NCBI GenBank assembly: GCA_003449595.1 | Contig: DMHB01000352.1 | Span: 1-11,001, forward strand | Length of the DNA: 11,001 nucleotides | Reading direction: 5' to 3' | DNA from: Microscillaceae bacterium | Lineage (GTDB): Bacteria; Bacteroidota; Bacteroidia; Cytophagales; Microscillaceae | Shown: piece by piece, positions 5,862-11,001 of the stretch | How the letters are laid out: each line of letters begins with the position of its first letter | Position numbering within the stretch: the stretch's first letter is position 1 | The notes under the pieces: model-generated | The model's input: the letters and a program-made list of their open reading frames with translations, nothing else | Database searches by the model: none | Told to the model about the DNA's origin: nothing | Program-made: the position numbers and the translations under genes

Positions 5862-7193
5862 ATGCCCAAATCATTACTGTTATTTGCTTGTTTTTGGCTT
5901 TTTTTGACCGCCCTCCGGGCGCAAGATTTGAAAGCACTGCGCCAAGAAGCCAAGGCGCTCCAAAAAAATCCGATGGCCTTGTGGGACTACCAAACCAAAG
6001 CCGCCCAGTTGGAAGAACTTCAGCAAAGCTACGCAGCCTTGCTGCGCAACGACTCTATCGCGCAAGCGCGCTATGCAGCCTTGCAAGCCAAGCTCGAACA
6101 AACGAACCAAGCCCTCGAAGAAAGCCAACGACTACAACAAAGCCAAGCCACCAAAATTCGCAGCGCCGGGCTGAAATACCAAGTGGTGGTGCGCTTGCCC
6201 AACTCAACCCCCGGAATGCTTCTTTTGGGCGACCCAAGCCCGCAAGACCCAAGCCAGTTGACTTGGGCTTATGCCGTGTCGAAAGAAGAGGCGCAAAACA
6301 TACAACAAGCTTTCGCGCAAAGCGAAATTATCTTGTGTAGGGATGGAATACCTTTTAATGCTGAATTGGCCAATGATTTTACCGATTACATCAATGAGTC
6401 GGAAGAAGCCAAACAGCAAATTCGCGAAAGACTGAACCGCGAACACAACAACAAAGGCACCGAAGCCGCCCAAGCACGCCAACGACAAACCGGCATTATC
6501 CAACGAACAGGACGCGCCCGGGGCACTGATCACGAAATTTTTATTGCAGATTTACTTTCCGGCAATATTTCGCCACTTTATCCGCTGACGGCTTCTTTGA
6601 AAGATGTTTTTCAGGGGGCTGAATTTCACGACATTGGCGCTTGTGTCGATAAACCCGACGATGGCAACGACAATGGCGATGCCCCGATGACCCACGATTT
6701 CTATTTCAATGTGGCTGCCAAATTTGGGTTAAAAGTAGTAGCCCACGATTTAAACGAAAGCGGATGGACTTCTAACGGTCAGCCGATGGATTTTATAGAC
6801 CGGTACAACCGCAAGGTAGCCGCTGGCAGCAAAGCGCGCTATCCGTTCGAGGTACACGCCATCCCGCCGGTGATTACCAGCATAGAGGAATTAGGCTTGT
6901 CGTTGGCCGACGAAACGCCCCTCATCTTACGCGCCACTAACGCCATCGATATTTATTACGACGCGTCGCAACGCGACCAACATTTCAGAGGCATCGTAGA
7001 AACAGGCATCAAACGGCCTATTTTGTATATTTTCAACAACCAGATTTTATACAAGCCGCGCTTTAGCTCCTTCTTCGAGCGAATTGGCGTAGTAGGCGAT
7101 GGTTTTACCAACGAGGGCAATGTGCCTACTTCGTTTTGGAAAACCAACAAACATACCCGTACCTCGCTCAATGCTTACTTTTTGCAGAAATAA
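5862..7193 (+). CDS. Secreted coiled-coil protein with unrecognised conserved C-terminal domain, copy 2
   Basis: Paralogue of the preceding gene, 443 residues from the ATG at 5862; an in-frame TTG two codons earlier is a less likely start. Signal peptide 1-20 (LLLFACFWLFLTALRA, cleavage before QDL). Residues 21-100 form an Ala/Gln/Glu-rich coiled coil sharing only a K-x-x-KNP motif and general character with copy 1. A middle segment (104-162) ends in the shared LCRDG. Residues about 196-426 match copy 1 at roughly 60 percent identity by eye: RTGRARGTDHEIF (215-227), AEFHDIGA (253-260), APMTHD (274-279), KFGLKVVAHDLNE (287-299), PMDFIDRY (308-315), LRATNAIDIYYD (356-367), LYIFNNQILYKP (388-399) and EGNVP (418-422). 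A loop at 264-275 is rich in Asp/Asn/Gly and resembles calcium-binding loops, but is not a canonical one. The stop is followed by a T-run without an obvious stem. Function unknown; same-family status with copy 1 is certain. Confidence 0.9.
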   Translation: MPKSLLLFACFWLFLTALRAQDLKALRQEAKALQKNPMALWDYQTKAAQLEELQQSYAALLRNDSIAQARYAALQAKLEQTNQALEESQRLQQSQATKIRSAGLKYQVVVRLPNSTPGMLLLGDPSPQDPSQLTWAYAVSKEEAQNIQQAFAQSEIILCRDGIPFNAELANDFTDYINESEEAKQQIRERLNREHNNKGTEAAQARQRQTGIIQRTGRARGTDHEIFIADLLSGNISPLYPLTASLKDVFQGAEFHDIGACVDKPDDGNDNGDAPMTHDFYFNVAAKFGLKVVAHDLNESGWTSNGQPMDFIDRYNRKVAAGSKARYPFEVHAIPPVITSIEELGLSLADETPLILRATNAIDIYYDASQRDQHFRGIVETGIKRPILYIFNNQILYKPRFSSFFERIGVVGDGFTNEGNVPTSFWKTNKHTRTSLNAYFLQK

Positions 7194-7324
7194 TTTTTTT
7201 TCAAAATCCAAGGGAGCAAACCACCAGACTCTGTCTGTCTTTGTAAGTATTGGCAAAAGTTTTATCTTGTCGCCATCATTCGGGGCTTATCGCCTACCAT
7301 ACACACACTTGCTTACTTTGAACT

Positions 7325-8020
7325 ATGGAAAAAACAACAAATCTACACACAAATTTATCTCAGAAAGTAACTGAAAATCAATTATTTATCTATTTCCACT
7401 TGGCTATTACTTTTGTCAATGTGGCCGTGTTGGCTGCGCCCATTCCTGGGGTGCAAGGATGGAAATTAATGGGCTTGGTAGTGCTTTATAATGTAAGCCT
7501 GCCCTTGTTGGCTCGGTATGCCGGACTGGATCATTGGTGGTCGATGTGGACATTTTTGCTGCCGCTGAGCGTGTTTCAGGTGTTGCCCGATTGGTTTCTT
7601 TCGCGTGTATTGGATGTGCTGGTTTTTCCTGCCGATGGCTCTTGGCGCATTGGCACGGTGTCGGCATATATGGCCGGAATGTGGGTAGTGCCAATGTTTT
7701 TAGTCCTCTACGGGGCGCATCATAGCCCACGGAAGTGGCAATATAGCGCAGCCGCGCTGCTGGGTTTATTGATTTTTGGTGCTTCGGAAGCCACCAGCTA
7801 CACCATTTTAGGCTCTTGGTACGCGCAAAAAGTATGGATTATCCAACACGTCGCTATTTATGTTCTTTTGCCCGAAGCCTTGTTAGGCTTGGCAGGATTT
7901 TACGCTTGGCAACAGGTGCAGCATAGTTCGTGGGGCAAAAAAATAGTGGCTGCACTGATGGTGAGCTTGGTTTATACCGGTGCATTGGCGGTAAGTTTCT
8001 TGCTGATCGAACGGTTTTGA
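7325..8020 (+). CDS. Uncharacterised multi-pass membrane protein
   Basis: A 231-residue integral membrane protein with about seven hydrophobic segments, near 19-39, 46-64, 72-90, 110-129, 138-155, 171-195 and 205-227. Between segments 3 and 4 lies a conserved-looking stretch, VLVFPADGSWRIGTVSAYMAGMW (98-120). The combination of FPADG, IGTV and YMAG with W and P in the next helix recalls uncharacterised membrane proteins that I remember from cyanobacteria and plants, but I cannot name the family with confidence. Polar residues inside later helices (E155, H175, E184) could matter for function. No transporter or enzyme signature is visible. The 131-base gap to the preceding stop holds a T-run and no clear promoter. 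The ATG follows an A/T-rich leader. The gene is certainly coding; function unassigned. Confidence 0.82.
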   Translation: MEKTTNLHTNLSQKVTENQLFIYFHLAITFVNVAVLAAPIPGVQGWKLMGLVVLYNVSLPLLARYAGLDHWWSMWTFLLPLSVFQVLPDWFLSRVLDVLVFPADGSWRIGTVSAYMAGMWVVPMFLVLYGAHHSPRKWQYSAAALLGLLIFGASEATSYTILGSWYAQKVWIIQHVAIYVLLPEALLGLAGFYAWQQVQHSSWGKKIVAALMVSLVYTGALAVSFLLIERF

Positions 8021-8121
8021 TACAACAACTGGACACTTTATTAACCTGCAAATAGCTGTAAACCAAACAGTTAGCCTGATTGGCATAATAGTTGAAGTTC
8101 GGGTAGGTAAATTCCTTTACT

Positions 8122-8538
8122 ATGCGTACTATACAGCATTCAACTACCACCCAACCTTACTTCCAACTCATTCCATTTACAGCATCGAATATTATTTATG
8201 CACAGTGGGCTATCCCTATGCAAATTCCTGATGCGGAATGGCGGGAGTCGGTACTCCTTTTTTTGCAAGCCATCCGTTCGCAACAGCCCCAAAGCCTGTT
8301 GATCGATTTACGCAACTCTAATTTTGTGATTCGCCCGAGTTTACAAACCTGGCTTGCCGAACAAATAGGTTTGGTGTGTCGTGAGTTGGGCATCAGCCAA
8401 GTAGCCGTACTTAAAAGTCATCATTTTGTAGCGCAGGTTTCGCTGGAGCAAACCCTTCGGGCACAAACCTCCCGCTCAACCAAGGTCAAGATGTTTGACG
8501 AAGCAGCCATCGCCCACCAATGGCTTTCGCAAGCCTAA
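8122..8538 (+). CDS. Small STAS/SpoIIAA-like domain protein
   Basis: A soluble 138-residue protein. The pattern is a short strand (IIYAQWAIP, 24-32), a helix with W40 and LLFLQAIRSQ, the buried strand SLLIDLRN (58-65), then WLAEQIGLVCRELGISQVAVLKS (77-99) and a final strand/helix with MFDEAAIAHQWL (124-135). This follows the SpoIIAA-like/STAS-type fold common as lone small proteins in Bacteroidota, where an LLxDxRxxxF strand precedes a helix ending in a W. There is no anti-sigma-factor partner or kinase next to it. The serine phosphorylated in true SpoIIAA anti-sigma antagonists is not apparent. No signal peptide or membrane helix. It lies 101 bases after the membrane protein and 42 before gldC, but a promoter between suggests gldC is separately transcribed. 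Fold assignment is moderate; role unknown. Confidence 0.75.
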   Translation: MRTIQHSTTTQPYFQLIPFTASNIIYAQWAIPMQIPDAEWRESVLLFLQAIRSQQPQSLLIDLRNSNFVIRPSLQTWLAEQIGLVCRELGISQVAVLKSHHFVAQVSLEQTLRAQTSRSTKVKMFDEAAIAHQWLSQA

Positions 8539-8553
8539 GCCAAAGAAAAAGCT

Positions 8554-8561
8554 TACCTTTG
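8554..8561 (+). promoter_or_regulatory. gldC promoter -7 element
   Basis: TACCTTTG is an exact match to the Bacteroidota -7 consensus TAnnTTTG, 19 bases before the gldC ATG. The start point would be near 8568, giving a leader of about 13 bases. A clear TTG -33 element is not present at the usual spacing; TTTCG at 8525-8529 is the nearest. Confidence 0.55.
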
Positions 8562-8580
8562 TCGAAAATTTTAAATTTCT

Positions 8581-8928
8581 ATGAAAGGACAGGTAGAAGA
8601 AATCAATATTAAGGTGATGTTAGACAAGAATAACATCTGTCAGAAGATTTTTTGGGAGGCGAGCAATTCTCCCGATGATGGCATTAGCGAATCGAAAGCT
8701 TTAGCGCTCTCTCTTTGGGACAGCCAAGGACGAGGCACCGCCAAAATTGACCTTTGGACACAAGATATGGATGTGTATGAAATGAAGCGGTTTGTGATTG
8801 AAACCATCGCCGGCTTGGCCGATACTGTGCGTTTGGCCACCGAAGACGATGTAATGGCGATGGAACTCGAAATTTTGGCGCAACAAATGGGGCGCAGGCT
8901 TGAAAAAGAGCTGCAAGCAAACAAATAA
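8581..8928 (+). CDS. gldC: Gliding motility protein GldC
   Basis: GldC is a small soluble Bacteroidota protein required for efficient gliding in Flavobacterium johnsoniae; its biochemical role is not known. This 115-residue protein has the family length and motifs: an N-terminal strand (EEINIKVMLDKNN, 6-18), W25 in the next strand, SESKALALSLWDS (36-48), KIDLWTQDMDVYEMKRF (55-71) and a helical tail with ADTVRLATEDD (80-90). No signal peptide, in line with a cytoplasmic location. In flavobacteria gldC sits beside gldB. Here no gldB is present on either side, the neighbours being a STAS-like gene and a secreted NTF2-like gene 14 bases downstream, probably co-transcribed. Gliding also needs the separate gldK-N/sprA machinery, so presence of gldC alone does not prove motility; the gene also occurs in non-gliding members. 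Confidence 0.9.
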   Translation: MKGQVEEINIKVMLDKNNICQKIFWEASNSPDDGISESKALALSLWDSQGRGTAKIDLWTQDMDVYEMKRFVIETIAGLADTVRLATEDDVMAMELEILAQQMGRRLEKELQANK

Positions 8929-8942
8929 ACTATATTTCTACG

Positions 8943-9404
8943 ATGAATAAATGCTTTTTAACCTTTGCGTTGATGGCATCGTTAGCGCTGGGTGTTTTCT
9001 CGGCCAAAGCCCAAGAAACCAGTACACACGAAGCCAAAATCAAACAAACAGTACTCAATTATTATGAAGGCTATATTTATGCCGATTTGGGCAAATTGGC
9101 TTTGGCCTTCGATACCCTGGCAGGGCATATGAAGTTTGTAAAAGCCGAAGCCGACCAAGCCGAAAAAGTAGGCGTGATTCCGGCTAACGAGCTAATCAAA
9201 CGCTGGGCAGGGCGCGGCGCGTTCACTGCCGAACAAATCGCGCAAAGCGGGTACAAAATTGAAAGTTTAGACATTTTGGACGACAAGCTGGCGATGGTCA
9301 AAATCGCCCTGCAAGCTGCCGATAAGTCTTACGTAGATTACTTGGCCTTGTACCGTGTAAACGAAGAGTGGAAAATTGTGAACAAAGTTTTTGTGCAGCG
9401 CTGA
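8943..9404 (+). CDS. Secreted NTF2-like / putative lumazine-binding family protein
   Basis: A 153-residue exported protein. The signal peptide is residues 1-24 (core FLTFALMASLALGVF, cleavage after AKAQ). The mature part fits the NTF2-like fold of the putative lumazine-binding family: helix VLNYYEGYIYADLGKLALAFDTLA (37-60) with the YYEG motif, a central helix ELIKRWAGRG (83-92), and strands IESLDILDDKLAMVKIAL (106-123) and YVDYLALYRVNEEWKIVNKVFVQ (130-152), the end being the most diagnostic piece. Family members are mostly uncharacterised despite the name, so binding of lumazine should not be inferred. It begins 14 bases after gldC, with TATATTTC between (one mismatch to the -7 consensus), so either an operon with gldC or a weak own promoter. 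It converges on the HD gene with only 13 bases between stops. Confidence 0.85.
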   Translation: MNKCFLTFALMASLALGVFSAKAQETSTHEAKIKQTVLNYYEGYIYADLGKLALAFDTLAGHMKFVKAEADQAEKVGVIPANELIKRWAGRGAFTAEQIAQSGYKIESLDILDDKLAMVKIALQAADKSYVDYLALYRVNEEWKIVNKVFVQR

Positions 9405-9417
9405 CCACCCTCGGCTA

Positions 9418-9957
9418 CTACACTAAATACTGGCTGTAAGCATCTATTTTTGCTTGCAGCCTTTTTGCTATGGGTGGGTTTGCCTGATGCAGCGCCTCCC
9501 AAATCTGCTTGGCTTCTTCTTGGTATCGCTGGCGTTTGTCCAGTTGCCAATGAGCCGGTGGAGCTTGTAAATTCGTAATCCGATCGGCCATTTTGACAAT
9601 ACAAACCTCGGGCGAGTGGGTCACGATGCGGGTGAGGCTGTCGGCCATTTGCTCGGTATGAGGCAACTCAGGATTCTTGGTGAGGGCTTTTACTCCGGTG
9701 GCGATGGTTTGCCCAAAGTGCGTGTGCAGTTCTTGTTCTTTCGCAGGGGTATCTTCCAATACATCGTGTAGCCAGGCGCATAGCACCGCCTTTTCGATGT
9801 CGAAGGGGTTGTTTTCGTGCCAAGTAGCCCATACTTCGGAAACAACCTGGCTTAAATGTGTGAGGTAGGGCAGTTGGGTGCCGGGTACCGTTTGTCCTTG
9901 GTGTGCTTTGGCGGCATACCAAATGGCTTTTTGGAAAAGATCGGGGGTAGTCGTCAT
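9418..9957 (-). CDS. HD-domain hydrolase, SpoT/MESH1-like
   Basis: A 179-residue soluble metal-dependent HD protein. The motif order matches the hydrolase half of RelA/SpoT and the small alarmone hydrolases (MESH1 type): AAKAHQGQ (15-22), the THL metal ligand H34, AWLHDVLEDT (61-70) with H64-D65 and E68-D69, a FGQTIATGVKALTK helix (81-94), and VKMADRITNL (121-130) with D125. Length equals stand-alone MESH1 proteins (about 180), and no synthetase, TGS or ACT domain is attached. By family knowledge such proteins hydrolyse (p)ppGpp or act on NADPH or related nucleotides; which one cannot be told here. It lies 41 bases downstream of the TPR lipoprotein gene on the same strand, so the two may be co-transcribed. 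The start ATG is the first in frame and directly precedes the conserved N-terminal helix. Confidence 0.87.
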   Translation of the reverse strand: MTTTPDLFQKAIWYAAKAHQGQTVPGTQLPYLTHLSQVVSEVWATWHENNPFDIEKAVLCAWLHDVLEDTPAKEQELHTHFGQTIATGVKALTKNPELPHTEQMADSLTRIVTHSPEVCIVKMADRITNLQAPPAHWQLDKRQRYQEEAKQIWEALHQANPPIAKRLQAKIDAYSQYLV

Positions 9958-9998
9958 AAAATAAATCAGTTAGTGAGTGTGAATAGGTGGTAAGGTAA

Positions 9999-10823
9999 TT
10001 AAAAATTGCAAAACTGTTCAATAAGTTTTTGCGCCGGTTGATGACCTAACGTCAACGCTTGTTGCCAGTCACCGCAGGCTTCTGTCTCGTCGCGCAAGCC
10101 TCCCCTTGCATAGCCTCGACCAATATACGCTGGGGCATACTGTGGATTTAAAGTCAAGACTTGTGAAAAATCATCATAAGCTCCTCTAAAATCTTTCAGT
10201 TCATTGCGCAATACCCCACGGTTGTAATATGCCAACAAATATTCAGGGTCTAAACAAATCGCCTCGTTATAGTCTTGTAGTGCCACTTGTTTGGCCATCT
10301 TTTGACGATTTCCAGCCCGGATGTACCCTCTGAAAAAGTAGGCTTCGGCATTTTTGTGATTCAATACAATAAGTCGATCACATTGCTCCAGAGCCGCTTC
10401 TGTTTGCTCTTGGTGAAGCAGCGCCATTATCAAATCCCGTTGCAAGGTTTTGTTTGCAGGAAGTTTTTGCAAGCTGCGGCGAAGCAGTTCCTCTGCTTGC
10501 TTGTACTTTTTTTGTTCAAATAACACTTGTGCTAATGCACTCTGGGCATCGATGCGGGTGCTATCTAATCGTAATACTGCTTCAAAATCAGCTTGCGCCA
10601 GTCGCCATTCTTGTAAGTTATCATAAGATAGCCCTCTGTTGTAACGAGCTGCAACTTGGTTAGAGTCTATTAGAATACACTGCGAAAAAGCCTCGATGGC
10701 GGCAGCAAATTTCTTAGTCTTGTAAAAAGTTAATCCTTTTTCAAATTGCTCTTGGTAATGATTATTTGCCCCACAAGCCCCCAAGAAAAAACAGAGAGAT
10801 AAAATACTAACTATCTTGCTCAT
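9999..10823 (-). CDS. TPR-repeat lipoprotein
   Basis: A 274-residue protein from the ATG at 10823; an in-frame ATG at 10847 would add eight polar residues before the signal and is less likely. The lipoprotein signal is MSKIVSILSLCFFLGAC, with lipobox LGAC and C17 lipidated, so it should be anchored in an envelope membrane. The mature chain is about seven tetratricopeptide repeats in a row from residue 23 on. Typical examples are AARYNRGLSYDNLQEWRLAQADFEAVLRL (58-86) and LAYYNRGVLRNELKDFRGAYDDFSQVLTL (197-225). One repeat near 160-195 carries a short insertion. Such proteins act as protein-binding scaffolds; the partner is unknown. The start overlaps the end of the upstream nuclease-like gene by 17 bases, suggesting coupled translation. 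The DNA is slightly AT-richer than the centre of the window. Confidence 0.9.
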   Translation of the reverse strand: MSKIVSILSLCFFLGACGANNHYQEQFEKGLTFYKTKKFAAAIEAFSQCILIDSNQVAARYNRGLSYDNLQEWRLAQADFEAVLRLDSTRIDAQSALAQVLFEQKKYKQAEELLRRSLQKLPANKTLQRDLIMALLHQEQTEAALEQCDRLIVLNHKNAEAYFFRGYIRAGNRQKMAKQVALQDYNEAICLDPEYLLAYYNRGVLRNELKDFRGAYDDFSQVLTLNPQYAPAYIGRGYARGGLRDETEACGDWQQALTLGHQPAQKLIEQFCNF

Positions 10824-11001
10824 TTTGGATAGCTTGTATTGCTGCAATACTTAGGTTAGTAACAGCTACGATTTGCTCAAGTGGCAGGTTCAATTCCAAC
10901 ATACGAATTACCATCTGCTTTTGGCTTTCAATAATTCCTAAGTTTTTGCCTTGCTCTATCCCTTGCTGTATGCCTTGTTCTATCCCTTGCTGTATGCCTT
11001 G
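10807..11001 (-). CDS. C-terminal fragment of Rpn/PD-(D/E)XK nuclease-transposase-like protein (cut by window edge)
   Basis: The last 64 codons of a gene running off the right edge. In frame from 11001 it reads as a repeated QGIQQGIE tract (residues 1-16 of the fragment) followed by QGKNLGIIESQKQMVIRML and a helical tail ending in AIQNEQDS. Repeated GIxxG heptad-like tails followed by a short helical LELNLPLEQI-type segment are characteristic of the Rpn / PD-(D/E)XK nuclease-family transposase-like proteins (PDDEXK_2 group) common in Bacteroidota. The nuclease core itself would lie outside the window, so the assignment rests only on the tail. The reading frame is open across the whole fragment and its stop lies inside the start of the TPR lipoprotein gene. 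Confidence 0.6.
   Translation of the reverse strand, partial: QGIQQGIEQGIQQGIEQGKNLGIIESQKQMVIRMLELNLPLEQIVAVTNLSIAAIQAIQNEQDS
10948..11001 (-). repeat. 24-base in-frame tandem repeat
   Basis: On the minus strand a 24-base unit beginning CAAGGCATACAGCAAGGG occurs at 11001-10978 and again at 10977-10954 with one change at its last base, then six bases of a third copy. Each unit encodes QGIQQGIE, itself a doubled 12-base QGI(Q/E) motif. It reaches the window edge and may continue. Such tracts can gain or lose units by slippage while staying in frame. Confidence 0.85.

Noticed and set aside
7194..7324. Possible terminator or leaderless promoter (TACTTTG just before the ATG at 7325)
   Set aside because: There is a T-run after the preceding stop but no stem before it, and TACTTTG lies only about five bases from the ATG with imperfect consensus.
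8021..8121. Regulatory RNA or promoter in the gap before the STAS-like gene
   Set aside because: No TAnnTTTG element, strong hairpin or conserved leader motif could be seen.

Overview
The window looks like a piece of a Bacteroidota chromosome, most likely Cytophagales-like. The indications are a clear gldC (a gliding-motility gene restricted to this phylum), promoter -7 elements of the Bacteroidota form TAnnTTTG, A/T-rich leaders without Shine-Dalgarno sequences, a metal-type KdsA for lipopolysaccharide Kdo, and several lineage-type small secreted proteins. I cannot name the genus. No rRNA, convincing tRNA, CRISPR array or complete insertion sequence is visible, and no gene-free stretch exceeds about 240 bases.

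Left part (1-2681). A minus-strand AAA/DUF4143 ATPase sits in visibly AT-richer DNA than the rest of the window and looks like an accessory gene. A 22-base palindrome lies beyond its 3' end, and an inverted repeat overlaps its putative promoter. Next is a minus-strand class II aldolase/adducin-family protein with its own hairpin terminator.

Middle (2682-7193). A plus-strand PAS protein with a histidine-bearing DHp-like helix but no ATPase domain converges on a minus-strand kdsA, which ends in a good intrinsic terminator. The KdsA departs from the family at several normally conserved substrate-binding positions. Divergently from kdsA runs a tandem pair of secreted paralogues, 468 and 443 residues, with signal peptide, coiled coil and a strongly conserved C-terminal domain that I do not recognise. 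This pair is the best candidate for something undescribed.

Right part (7325-11001). Plus-strand genes encode a multi-pass membrane protein, a small STAS/SpoIIAA-like protein, GldC (with a perfect TAnnTTTG element) and a secreted NTF2/lumazine-binding-like protein. Converging on them are three minus-strand genes: the cut-off C-terminus of an Rpn/PD-(D/E)XK-type nuclease-transposase-like protein with a 24-base coding repeat, a TPR lipoprotein overlapping its end, and a SpoT/MESH1-like HD hydrolase.

The genes do not form one pathway. Apart from the paralogue pair and the possible gldC and TPR/HD transcription units, the window reads as a series of independent short units.
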